From the NCBI GenBank assembly GCA_963726065.1, contig CAVSAU010000016.1, forward strand, positions 248,001 to 312,000: a stretch of 64,000 bases of DNA, read 5' to 3'. Positions within the stretch are counted from its first letter, which is position 1. Each line of letters opens with the position of its first letter. The notes below the pieces were generated by a model. It made no database searches. It was not told the origin of the DNA and worked only from the letters and a program-made list of their open reading frames with translations. Shown here piece after piece: positions 16,829-25,463 of the stretch. This DNA is from Neomesorhizobium sp963726065. GTDB lineage: Bacteria; Pseudomonadota; Alphaproteobacteria; Rhizobiales; Rhizobiaceae. The translations under genes and the position numbers were made by a program.

Positions 16829-17527
16829 ATGTCCGACGACGAGATCATCCTCTCCGAGCTTTCCGACGACGAACTCGTGCAGCAGATGCATGACGACCTT
16901 TACGACGGACTGAAGGAAGAGATCGAGGAAGGCACCAACATCCTGCTCGAGCGGGGTTGGGCGCCCTACAAGGTGCTGACCGAGGCCCTGGTCGAAGGCA
17001 TGCGCATCGTCGGCGAGGATTTTCGCGACGGCATCCTGTTCGTTCCGGAAGTTCTGCTTTCGGCCAACGCGATGAAGGCCGGCATGTCGATCCTTCGTCC
17101 GCTGCTTGCCGCGACCGGCGCGCCAAAGCAGGGCAAGATGGTGATCGGCACCGTGAAGGGCGACATCCACGACATCGGCAAGAACCTCGTCGGCATGATG
17201 ATGGAAGGCGCCGGCTTCGACGTCATCGACCTCGGCATCAACAACCCGGTCGAAAAATACCTGGCCGCGATCGAGGAACATCAGCCCGACATCATCGGCA
17301 TGTCGGCGCTTTTGACCACCACCATGCCCTACATGAAGGTCGTCATCGACACGATGAAGGAAAAGGGCATCCGCGACGACTATGTCGTGCTGGTCGGCGG
17401 CGCGCCGCTCAATGAGGAATTCGGCAAGGCCGTCGGCGCCGATGCCTATTGCCGCGACGCGGCTGTCGCGGTCGAGACGGCCAAGGACTTCATGAAACGC
17501 AAGCACAACGTTCGCGCCACAGCCTGA
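16829..17527 (+). CDS. Corrinoid (B12)-binding methyltransfer protein (MtbC/MtgC-like)
   Basis: A 232-residue protein with an N-terminal helical cap (about 1-95) and a C-terminal Rossmann-like cobalamin domain. The cobalt-ligand motif D-x-H-x-x-G is seen at Asp112-Ile-His114-Asp-Ile-Gly117, followed by the SALLTTTM and VGGAPLNEEF loops. Size and motifs match the corrinoid partner of MttB-type methyltransferases and not the large MetH. It should accept a methyl group from the divergent MttB-family enzyme and hand it to the pterin methyltransferase at 22392. The frame is intact, unlike most of its pathway neighbours. A hairpin follows its stop. Confidence 0.92.
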   Translation: MSDDEIILSELSDDELVQQMHDDLYDGLKEEIEEGTNILLERGWAPYKVLTEALVEGMRIVGEDFRDGILFVPEVLLSANAMKAGMSILRPLLAATGAPKQGKMVIGTVKGDIHDIGKNLVGMMMEGAGFDVIDLGINNPVEKYLAAIEEHQPDIIGMSALLTTTMPYMKVVIDTMKEKGIRDDYVVLVGGAPLNEEFGKAVGADAYCRDAAVAVETAKDFMKRKHNVRATA

Positions 17528-17544
17528 TCGCGGCGCTTCAAATG

Positions 17545-17568
17545 AAAAAGGCCGCGTCATACGCGGCC
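17545..17568 (-). terminator. Intrinsic terminator for the entericidin-like gene
   Basis: Stem GGCCGCG/CGCGGCC (17550-17568) with a 5-bp loop, followed on the minus strand by TTTTT. It lies just after the minus-strand small lipoprotein gene and also after the corrinoid gene stop. Confidence 0.65.
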
Positions 17569-17593
17569 CCCTCTCCACGACGGACAACGTGGC

Positions 17594-17731
17594 TCAGTTC
17601 TCGACGGTATCCTCGACCGCGTTGGCGGTCGCCTTCACGTCTCTTCCAACGCCGCGGACGGTATTGGCGCATGCCGCCAGCGCAACCGCGCTGATGACCA
17701 GTACCACTGGTGCTAGCCTGGACAGTTTCAT
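17594..17731 (-). CDS. Entericidin A/B-like small lipoprotein, 45 aa
   Basis: A short frame on the minus strand reads MKLSRLAPVVLVISAVALAA, then a Cys at position 21 (lipobox LAAC) and a short mature part with GVGRDVKATANAVEDTVEN. This is the pattern of the entericidin EcnA/EcnB family of membrane-bound small lipoproteins, often linked to stress-related lysis control. It has its own hairpin terminator and ends before the corrinoid gene's stop, in the opposite orientation. Small size limits certainty, but the signal peptide, lipobox and tail fit well. Confidence 0.75.
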   Translation of the reverse strand: MKLSRLAPVVLVISAVALAACANTVRGVGRDVKATANAVEDTVEN

Positions 17732-17794
17732 GGACGGGTACTCCCTCGTTCGCTAATATCGCCCACCAGAACGGATTTTGGGCAAAGTGGTTCC

Positions 17795-18446
17795 ATGAAG
17801 CAATCCCGCAAGGCCGTTCATCCCCAAGCCGAAAAGTTGCTGGTCATTGCCTGCGGCATGATCGCGCGCGAGATCCTGGCCGCCAAGGCAGCAGCTTGGG
17901 CTCGACCATCTCGAACTGACCTGCCTGCCGGCGGAGTTCCACTTCTATCCCGACCGCATCGCGCCGGCCATGGACGCGGCAATCGTCAAGGCCAAGGCCG
18001 AAGGCTATCGCCCACATCTTCGTCGGCTATGCCGATTGCGGCACCGGCGGCCTGCTGGACCGGATATGCGAGAAACACGGCGTCGAACGCATGGCCGGGC
18101 CACACTGCTTCGCTTTCTATCAGGGCATGCGAGGCCTACGCGAAGATCGCCGACGACGACATGATGTCGTTCTACATGACCGATTTCCTGTGCCGGCAGT
18201 TCGACGCGTTCTTCCTCAAGCCGCTCGGGCTCGACCGCCACCCGGAGCTGATCCCCGACTTATTTCGGCAATTACGAGAAGCTGGTCTATCTCGCCCAGA
18301 CCAACGACCCGGAACTGGATAAGGTCGCCGAAGACGCGGCCCGCTTGCTCGGCCTCGCCTATGAGCGGCGCTTCACCGGCTATGGCGACCTTGCCGCGGC
18401 GCTCCAGTCTGCCTCGCGCGCCGCGTCGCTTCATGAAAGAGCCTGA
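17795..18446 (+). pseudogene. DUF1638 protein, four frame breaks
   Basis: Removing single bases near 17887, 18010, 18128 and 18258 gives one continuous frame. It begins MKQSRKAVHPQAEKLLVIACGMIAREI and continues through LPAEFHFYPDRIAPAMDAAI, VGYADCGTGGLLDRICEKHG and FYMTDFLCRQFDAFFLKPLG to a TGA at 18446. This is a DUF1638 protein (about 215 residues) with several conserved Cys/His that could bind metal. DUF1638 genes recur beside corrinoid methyltransferase genes in my recollection, but no activity is established. Position directly after the corrinoid gene suggests a role in the methyl-transfer system. No in-frame stops occur between the breaks, so the gene is recent or misassembled and not long decayed. 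Confidence 0.7.
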
Positions 18447-18545
18447 TTTTCGGGCTTCTTCACCTCCATCCTGGGCATGCTCCCGAAAAATGCGCTGCGC
18501 ATTGCAGGCAAAGATCCTGCTGAAACAATGAGATAGAGCCGCAAG

Positions 18546-19120
18546 ATGATCCTTCGCAAACTGATTCTCGCCGCCTTTCTGGCGGCGCCCGTCACCCAGG
18601 CGCTGGCCACGGGCGAAATTCAGAACCTTATCACTCCGGCCGACGATGCCCGCTTGCGGAAATATGACGAGACGCGCAAGGAAGCTCTCGCCGAAGCAAG
18701 CGCCGGTTACGCGCGGGAGGTTGCCGTTCTCGACGAGATCGTCGCCAGGCCGGCACTCGCCTTCGGCGATTTCGACATGACCGGCAACTGGCAATGTCGC
18801 ACCATCAAAGCCGGCGGCATCAGCCCGCTCGTTGTCTACGACTGGTTCAAATGCCGGGTCACCGACGACGGTTCTGGCTGGATGCTGGAAAAAATTTCCG
18901 GTTCGCAGCGCACCAAGGGACGCTTCTTCACCGACAATGACAAGCGGCTGACCTATCTCGGTTCTTCCTTCATCGCCGGGCAGAAGCCGAAGAAATACGG
19001 CAGCGGTGCGCAACCGATCAGGTGGGCTACGCCTTTCGGAGCGGTCCGAAAGAGTGGCGAATTGAATTTCCGGCCCCACATTACGAATCCAAGCTGGATA
19101 TTCTGGAATTTCGCCGTTAG
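18546..19120 (+). pseudogene. DUF4893-like secreted protein, frame broken near 19013
   Basis: A signal peptide (MILRKLILAAFLAAPVTQALA) precedes a region that looks like DUF4893: ITPADDARLRKYDETRKEALAEA, then FDMTGNWQCRTIKAGG, WFKCRVTDDGSGWMLEKISGSQRTKG. In the uninterrupted frame the last part runs into the family A repeat. Shifting frame near 19013 instead gives a sensible C-terminus (VGYAFRSGPKEWRIEFPAPH ... LDILEFRR) with a stop at 19118-19120, so one base is probably missing there. Periplasmic, function unknown; probably not part of the methyl-transfer pathway. Confidence 0.65.
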
Positions 19121-19138
19121 GTCCCGAGGGACCGGTGT

Positions 19139-19282
19139 AGGGTGTGTTGAGATTCAGGTCAGGCCGAGGTGAAAATGGCGGATTTCGAGAACCGGAGCGC
19201 AGCGTACATTCAGGTACGTGAGCACCGGAAGCGGAGAAAGCCGCCATTTGCAGGCCGGCATCACCTGAATATCGACACACCA
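19139..19282. repeat. Palindromic intergenic repeat, family A copy 3 (full length)
   Basis: About 144 bp, the cleanest copy: GGTGTGTTGAGATTCAGGTC on the left, ATCACCTGAATATCGACACA on the right, with inner arms AAAATGGCGGATTTC and AAAGCCGCCATTTGC around the GGTACGTGAGCACCGG centre. It lies between DUF4893 and exoD. Confidence 0.85.
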
Positions 19283-19400
19283 TAGTCATCCGGCTTTCAC
19301 AGGCTGGCGGTATGCGCTGGCGTCATCAACGATTAACTGGTTACCGCCACTATTGTCGTTCTGCGCCAGGGGTGGACAAGTGTGAGCGGTACGGGAGCGC

Positions 19401-20065
19401 ATGAGACAGGAAATGCGGGGTTTCGAGGACGGACAGATCGACGGCGCGCCAGTCCGGCGCCGGCCGCGCCGGCTGTCGCAGCTCTTCGCCCAACTGGCGC
19501 GTGACGCCGACGGCCCGGTTTCGGTGGCAAGCATTCGCGACGCGCTCGGCGACCGCAGCTTTGCGGCGCTGATTGTCTTCTTCGCCGCGCTCAACCTGAT
19601 CCCGCTGCCGCCGCCCTCCTCGGCAATCCTTGGTTTGCCGCTGCTCATCGTCTCGGCGCAGATGATGTACGGCAGCAAGCGCGCCTGGCTGCCGCGCTTC
19701 GTCATGGACAATTCGATCTCCGCCGAGAAGCTTCCGCTCGGTGATGGACCGCCTGATCCCGCGCCTGATCAGCCTGGAGCGGATGATCAAGCCGCGCTAC
19801 TGGCCGTTCTGGCGCAGGCAGGGCGACCGCGTCATCGGCATCATGATCTTCTTGCTTGCGGTTGTCGTCACGCTGCCGATTCCGCTCGGCAACTGGCTGC
19901 CGGCCTTCTCGACCGCCCTGCTCGGCCTGGCGCTGATCGAGCGCGACGGCATCCTGTTTGCCGTGGGAACCGTGGTCGGTATCGCGGCACTTGCCGTCAT
20001 CGCCGCCGTCGTCGGCTCGGCGACAGCGCTGATCGGCACCCTCTGGCAATGTCTTCATGATCTGA
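19401..20065 (+). pseudogene. exoD: ExoD-family membrane protein, two frame breaks
   Basis: Repairing apparent inserted bases near 19729 and 20044 yields about 220 residues of the ExoD exopolysaccharide-synthesis family. The N-terminal LSQLFAQLARDADGPVSVASIRDALGDRSFAALIVFFAALNLIPLPPPSS is followed by EKFRSVMDRLIPRLISLERMIKPRYWP and membrane segments, ending LIGTLGNVFMI with a stop at 20063-20065. As written, the frame runs on into the next gene, giving a false fusion. ExoD affects exopolysaccharide production and alkaline tolerance in rhizobia; the mechanism is unclear. It interrupts the one-carbon gene set and is probably unrelated to it. Confidence 0.72.
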
Positions 20066-20210
20066 TTGCCGCTCCGGCGGCATTTCAAACTTCGCCGGCC
20101 GCATCCGCTCCCCGTCATTGCGCCATTTGCGGCACGTCGCTTTTGAATGCCCGCGCGTCGTCTCATAACAAGCGGCGCAGCCGCCGTTCCGGCAATGCTG
20201 AAATCCACGA

Positions 20211-20310
20211 GAGCGCCGCGCGTCCGGTTGGACGCGCAAAGGACGTTCTAGACTTGGATCTATGCATCGTGCTTTCCGAAAATCGATTCCGGTTTCGGGC
20301 GATGCAGCAG
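20211..20310. repeat. Composite REP-like repeat, families C and D
   Basis: Contains GAGCGCCGCGCGTCCGGTTG followed by GACGCGCAAAGG (inverted arms GCGCGTCC/GGACGCGC). A second palindrome runs from TGCATCGTGC to GATGCA around TTCCGAAAATCGATTCCGG. The related pair occurs at 40497-40607. Confidence 0.7.
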
Positions 20311-20322
20311 GAGCACGAATTC

Positions 20323-20628
20323 ATGGCCGATCTCATCGTCGTCTACTGGCGCGACATTCCCGCGCAGGTCATCGTCAAGAAGGGGCGGCAGAACGCCAAG
20401 CGCGAACTGCCGCTGCGCTTCACCGAGGCGATCGACATGTGCGCGATGCGCACCGGCGCCGGCGACACCGACGCCTATCTCGCCGAATGGCGCAAGGCCG
20501 ATCCGGTTGCCGGTCGGCGACGACCTCGAGGCCGAGGCCGAGAAGGCGCTGGCCGACTTCGATGCAGACTACGACCCGGGAGCGGCTGGTCGCTCTGGTC
20601 AAGGCCGGCGGGAAGAGACAATGTCTGA
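20323..20628 (+). pseudogene. PF13769 'virulence factor' family protein, frame broken
   Basis: From the ATG at 20323, with CAGGAG upstream, the frame reads MADLIVVYWRDIPAQVIVKK and KRELPLRFTEAIDMCAMRTG, then YLAEWRKADPV. After breaks near 20510, 20578 and 20612 it continues VGDDLEAEAEKALADFDADYD and RERLVALVKAGG to a stop at 20628 overlapping the next start. About 100 residues match the small 'virulence factor, conserved C-terminal' family, a misleading legacy name. Genes of this family sit between corrinoid-pathway genes in related rhizobia, by my recollection, so a structural or assembly role in the methyl-transfer complex is plausible. No catalytic residues can be named. Confidence 0.65.
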
Positions 20629-21215
20629 AACCATCCCGGCGGTTACCCAGGCCACACTGGTCAAGAAGGCAGCGCCGAAGACCGACTACAAGCCGGCCGG
20701 ACGTGTCGCCGCAGCGGCGCGTGCAGCGCTCGCTACACGATCCGGCTGTGGTCGGTGCGCCATTCGCGCGCGCTCGAATGGTTCTATGCGAAATTCGCCG
20801 ACGTCTTCCTGCTGCTCCATCCGCTGTGGAAAGGCATCGGCTACGGCCGCGTCGAAGCGCCGGTGAAGTTCGTCGAGAAGCGCGTCAAGGGCTTCATGTT
20901 CGACTGCCGCATGTGCGGCCAGTGCGTGCTCTCCTCGACCGGCATGTCATGCCCGATGAACTGCCCCAAGCAGCTGCGCAACGGCCCGTGCGGCGGCGTG
21001 CGCGCCAACGGCAATTGCGAGGTCGAGCCCGACATGCCCTGCGTCTGGGTCAAGGCCTGGGAAGGCTCGCGCAACATGGTCAAGGGCGACGCGATCCTCA
21101 ACGTGCAGAAGCCGGTCGACCAGTCGCTGCGCGAAACCTCGGCCTGGCTGCGGGTGACCGCGCAGGCGGCGGCCGAGCGCGAAAAGCGAAGCTGCGGACC
21201 GCCGGCATGAGCTGA
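20621..21215 (+). pseudogene. MTHFR C-terminal-domain (PF12225) iron/zinc-cysteine protein, frame broken
   Basis: Starts MSETIPAVTQATLVKKAAPK at 20621, overlapping the previous stop. After a break near 20720 it continues RYTIRLWSVRHSRALEWFYA and onward to the cysteine-rich core (CRMCGQC, then SCPMNCPKQLRNGPCGGVRANGNCE). That pattern is the MTHFR_C family, found beside MetF in acetogens and methyl-transfer gene clusters, where it probably carries an iron-sulfur or zinc site linking MetF to an electron donor. A last break near 21186 moves the stop to 21215. It immediately precedes metF, and the two likely form a complex. Confidence 0.78.
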
Positions 21216-22310
21216 GCATCGGCCCACGCCAGCGCGACGAGAACCCGGCCGGCATCCATCTGCCGCTCGAGCCGCTGCCCGGCCACTCCTCGCGCGGCCG
21301 GCTGGAGCGCGTGCTGCGCCGCGGCGAGTTCGCCGTGACGGCCGAGCTCAACCCGCCCGACAGCGCCAATCCGGAAGACGTCTACAACCGCGCGAAGATC
21401 TTCGACGGCTGGGTCGACGCCATCAACGCGGTCGATGCCTCCGGCGCCAACTGCCACATGTCGTCGGTCGGCATCTGCGCGCTGCTGACCCGCATGGGCT
21501 ATGCGCCGATCATGCAGATCGCCTGCCGCGACAAGAACCGCATCGCCATCCAGGGCGACGTGCTCGGCGGCGCCGCGATGGGCGTCGCCAACATCCTCTG
21601 CCTGACCGGCGACGGCGTGCAGGCCGGCGACCAGCCCGGCGCCAAGCCGGTCTTCGACCTCGATTGCATGTCGCTGCTCGAAACCATCCGCATCATGCGC
21701 GACAACGGCAAGTTCCTGTCCGGCCGCAAGCTGACGACGCCGCCGCAGGTCTTCCTCGGCGCAGCGATCAACCCCTTCGCGCCGCCCTATCGATTTCCGG
21801 CCGCTCCGTCTCGGCAAGAAGATCGCCGCCGGCGCGCAGTTCGTGCAGAGCCAGTATTGCTTCGACGTGCCGATGTTCCGCACCTACATGCAGCGGGTCC
21901 GCGATCTCGGCCTCACCGAAAAGTGCTTCGTCCTGTGCGGCGTCGGGCCGCTCGCCTCGGCCAAGACGGCGAACTGGATCCGCTCCAACGTGCCGGGCAT
22001 CCACATTCCCGATGCGATCATCAAGCGGCTCGAAGGCGCGCAGGACCAGAAGACGGAAGGCAAGCAGCTCTGCATCGACATCATCAACGAGGTGAAGGAA
22101 ATCCCCGGCGTTTCCGGCGTCCATGTGATGGCCTACCGCCAGGAGGAATATGTCGCCGAGATCGTCGACGAATCGGGCGTGCTGAAGGGCCGCCAGCCAT
22201 GGAAGCGCGAGAGTCCGCGCGACGACCGGCTGGTCGCCGACCGGCTCGACCATCTGCTGCACGACGACGTCACCGAAACCCAGGTCGAGATGGTGAAAAC
22301 CGCGCACTGA
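21207..22310 (+). pseudogene. metF: Methylenetetrahydrofolate reductase (MetF), frame broken near 21790
   Basis: Flavoprotein TIM-barrel reductase interconverting methyl- and methylene-tetrahydrofolate. The first frame runs through SIGPRQRDENPAGIHLPLEP, FAVTAELNPPDSANPEDVYN, ANILCLTGDG and LDCMSLLETIRIMRDNGKF. After removal of one C near 21790 it continues YDFRPLRLGKKIAAGAQFVQ, then SQYCFDVPMF to the stop at 22310. About 365 residues. The exact start is unclear because the ATG at 21207 is out of frame by one base; the frame is certain from about 21212. In this context it would oxidise methyl-THF produced by demethylation, or supply methyl groups for methionine. Confidence 0.8.
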
Positions 22311-22355
22311 GCACGTCGCAGCTCTAAGCGCACCGCTTGATCGAAACCAGATAAC

Positions 22356-22377
22356 GATATAAAGAAGTCTTTATATC
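22356..22377 (+). promoter_or_regulatory. Candidate methionine-cycle operator before the pterin methyltransferase gene
   Basis: Perfect 10-bp arms GATATAAAGA and TCTTTATATC with a 2-bp spacer, ending 14 bp before the ATG at 22392 and overlapping the likely promoter. It is the same palindrome as at 5380-5401 before bmt. It separates this gene from metF, so the downstream two genes can be controlled independently. Confidence 0.65.
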
Positions 22378-22391
22378 TTACGGAGAGCTTC

Positions 22392-23365
22392 ATGACCCGC
22401 ACGATCGTCGCCTCGGCGACCAGAGAAATCATCATCGGCTTCGACCAGCCCTTCTGCGTGATCGGCGAGCGCATCAACCCGACCGGCCGCAAGAAGCTCG
22501 CCGCCGAGATGATCGCCGGCAATTTCGAGACGGTCATCAAGGACGCGCTGGAACAGGCTGCCTGCGGCGCCACCATGCTCGACGTCAATGCCGGCGTCAC
22601 CGCCGTCGACCCGAACGCGACCGAGCCGGGCTTGCTGGTGCAGACGCTGGAGATCGTGCAGAACCTCGTCGACCTGCCGCTGTCGATCGACAGTTCGGTG
22701 ACCGCGGCGATCGAGGCGGCGCTGAAGGTCGCCAAGGGCCGGCCGCTGGTCAACTCCGTCACCGGCGAGGAAGAGAAGCTCGAAGCGATCCTGCCGCTGG
22801 TCAAGAAATACAACGTGCCGGTCGTCGCCATCTCCAACGACGAGACCGGCATTTCGATGGACCCGGACGTGCGTTTCGCGGTCGCCAAGAAGATCGTCGA
22901 GCGCTGCGCCGATTACGGCATCCCGCGCGCATGACGTCGTGGTCGATCCGCTGGTCATGCCGATCGGCGCGCTGGGCGACGCCGGCCGCCAGGTGTTCGC
23001 GCTGCTGCGCCGTCTGCGCGAGGAGCTGAAGGTCAACACCACCTGCGGCCTTTCCAACATCTCCTTCGGCCTGCCGCACCGCCACGGCATCAACGCCGGC
23101 TTCATCCCGATGGTGATCGGCGCCGGCATGACCTCGGCGATCATGAACCCGTGCGCCCGCAGGAAATGGAGGCCGTGCGCGCCGCCAACGTGCTGACCGG
23201 CACCGACAGGGACTGCATGACCTGGATCAAGACCTACAAGGACTACAAGCCGGCCGAGGGCGGCCACCCGTTGCGGCCCCTGTCGCGGTCAACGCACCGG
23301 GCGACGGCGCGGCTGCCGGCGGCCGCCGTCGCGGCGGCCGCGAGGCCCGGATGGCAAGAGGATAA
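22392..23365 (+). pseudogene. Methyltetrahydrofolate:corrinoid methyltransferase (pterin-binding), frame broken
   Basis: DHPS-like TIM barrel of the MeTr type: FCVIGERINPTGRKKLAAEM, ATMLDVNAGV, LPLSIDSS, PLVNSVTGEEEKLEAILPL, VVAISNDETGISMDPD. Frame changes near 22931, 23157 and 23270 then give DVVVDPLVMPIGALGDAG, TTCGLSNISFGLPHR and a basic tail GGRRRGGREARMARG ending at a TAA at 23365. The family moves methyl groups between corrinoid protein and tetrahydrofolate, which would close the path from the MttB-family enzyme to the folate pool. The ATG at 22392 has GGAG upstream. About 325 residues after repair. Confidence 0.82.
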
Positions 23366-23366
23366 A

Positions 23367-25463
23367 TTGAACCCGCCCGCCAACATCACCGACCCCCTCG
23401 TCCTGTTCATGCCGTCGGGCAAGCGCGGGCGCTTTCCCGTCGGCACGCCGATGCTCGACGCGGCGCGTTCGCTCGGCGTCTATGTCGAGAGCGTCTGCGG
23501 CGGGCGCGCCACCTGCGGGCGCTGCCAGATCGAGGTGCAGGAAGGCAATTTCGCCAAGCACAAGATCGTCTCCGTCGCTCGACCACATCTCGCCCAAGGG
23601 GCCGAAGGAAGAGCGCTACGAGCGCGTGCGCGGCCTGCCCGACGGCCGCCGCCTCTCCTGCTCGGCCACCGTCCACGGCGACCTCGTCATCGACGTGCCG
23701 CAGGACACCGTCATCAATGCGCAGGTCGTGCGCAAGGCGGCCACCGACCGCGTCATCGAGCGCAACGCCGCCGTCCAGCTCTGCTATGTCGAGGTCGACG
23801 AGCCCGACATGCACAAGCCGCTCGGCGATCTCGACCGGCTCAAGGTCGTGCTGGAGAAGGACTGGGGCTGGAAGGACCTGCTGATCGCCCCGCACCTCAT
23901 CCCGCAGATCCAGAAGATCATGCGTACCACCTTGCCGGCAGGAGGGCAATTGGGGCGTCACCGCCGCCATCCACCGCGACATGGATTCCTCGCGACCCTT
24001 CATCATCGGCCTGTGGCCCGGCCTGAAGAACGAGGCCTACGGCATCGCCTGCGACATCGGCTCGACGACGATCGCCATGCATCTGGTGTCGCTGCTGTCC
24101 GGCCGCATCGCCGCCTCGTCCGGCACGTCGAACCCGCAGATCCGCTTCGGCGAGGATCTGATGAGCCGCGTCTCCTACGTGATGATGAACCCGGACGGCC
24201 GCGAGGCGATGACCAAGGCGGTGCGCGAGGCCGTCAACGCGCTGATCGGCAAGGTCTGCGAGGAAGGCAATGTCGACCGCCACGACATTTTCGACTGCGT
24301 CTTCGTCGGCAACCCGATCATGCACCACCTGTTCCTCGGCATCGACCCGACCGAACTCGGCCAGGCGCCGTTCGCGCTCGCCGTGTCGGGTGCGCTGCAG
24401 TTCTGGGCGCATGAGATCGACATCGACGTCAATCGCGGCGCGCGGCTCTATACGCTGCCATGCATCGCCGGCCATGTCGGCGCCGACGCCGCCGGCGCGA
24501 CGCTTTCCGAAGGCCCCTACCGGCAGGACAAGATGATGCTGCTGGTCGATGTCGGCACCAACGCCGAGATCGTGCTGGGCAACAGCGCGCGGGTCGTGGC
24601 AGCCTCCTCTCCCACCGGGCCCGGCCTTCGAGGGTGCGGAGATTTCGTCGGGCCAGCGCGCGGCGCCCGGCGCCATCGAGCGCGTGCGCATCGATCCGGA
24701 AACGCTGGAGCCGAAATACCGCGTCATCGGCGTCGACAAATGGTCGGACGAGAAAGGTTTCGAGGAGGAATCCTGGACCACCGGCGTCACCGGCATCTGC
24801 GGCTCGGCCATCATCGAGGTGGTCGCCGAGATGTATCTCTCCGGGATCATTTCCGAGGACGGCGTCGTCGACGGTTCGCTGATGGCCAAAAGCCCGCGCA
24901 TCGTCCAGAACGGCCGCACCTTCTCCTACCTGCTGCGCGAGGGGCGCACCGGCGAGCCGCGCATCACCGTCACCCAGAACGACATCCGCGCCATCCAGCT
25001 CGCCAAGGCCGCGCTTTATGCCGGCGTCAAGCTGCTGATGGAAAAGCAGGGCGTCGAGGCGGTCGACACGATCCGCTTCGCCGGCGCCTTCGGCTCCTTC
25101 ATCGATCCGAAATACGCCATGGTGCTCGGCCTGATCCCGGATTGCGATCTGGCCGAGGTCAAGGCGGTCGGCAATGCCGCCGGCACCGGTGCGCTGATGG
25201 CGCTGCTCAACCGCGACCATCGCCGCGAGATCGAGAAGGAAGTGGCCCGCATCGAAAAGATCGAGACGGCGCTCGAGCCGAATTTCCAGCAGCTGTTCAT
25301 CAACGCCATGGCGATGCCCAACAAGGTCGACCCGTTCCCGAAACTGGCCGAACAGGTGAAACTGCCGCCGCGCAAGACGGCCGGCGAGGGTGGCGCCGCC
25401 GGGGATGCGACGCCGCGCCGCCGCTCACGCGAGGACCGCGCCGCCCGCCGCAACCGCGACTAG
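23367..25463 (+). pseudogene. Ferredoxin-ASKHA corrinoid-activation protein (RACo/RamA-like, DUF4445), three frame breaks
   Basis: A TTG start at 23367 is supported by AGAGGATA upstream and by the beta strand it adds (LVLFMPSGKRGRFPVG). The N-terminal 2Fe-2S domain has CGGRATCGRC. A linker and middle domain are followed by an ATPase of the ASKHA/DUF4445 type (ACDIGSTTIAMHL; LLVDVGTNAEIVLGN; ICGSAIIEVVAEM; FAGAFGSFIDPKYAM). About 697 residues. Three single inserted bases (near 23573, 23945 and 24627) move the frame stepwise in the same direction. Such proteins reduce inactive cob(II)alamin on corrinoid proteins using ATP. The C-terminal tail is basic, RRRSREDRAARRNRD. The stop codon is the first base triplet of a family B repeat. 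Confidence 0.83.

Noticed and set aside
19741..20628. A continuous frame joining ExoD to the PF13769 protein
   Set aside because: The fusion arises only because small indels remove the ExoD stop (restored at 20063-20065) and run through a repeat at 20211-20310; the second part has its own ATG and ribosome-binding site at 20323.
22931..24640. Programmed ribosomal frameshifting in the methyltransferase and ASKHA genes
   Set aside because: Breaks differ in sequence context, have no slippery heptamer or following structure that I could identify, and occur in many unrelated genes of the same block.
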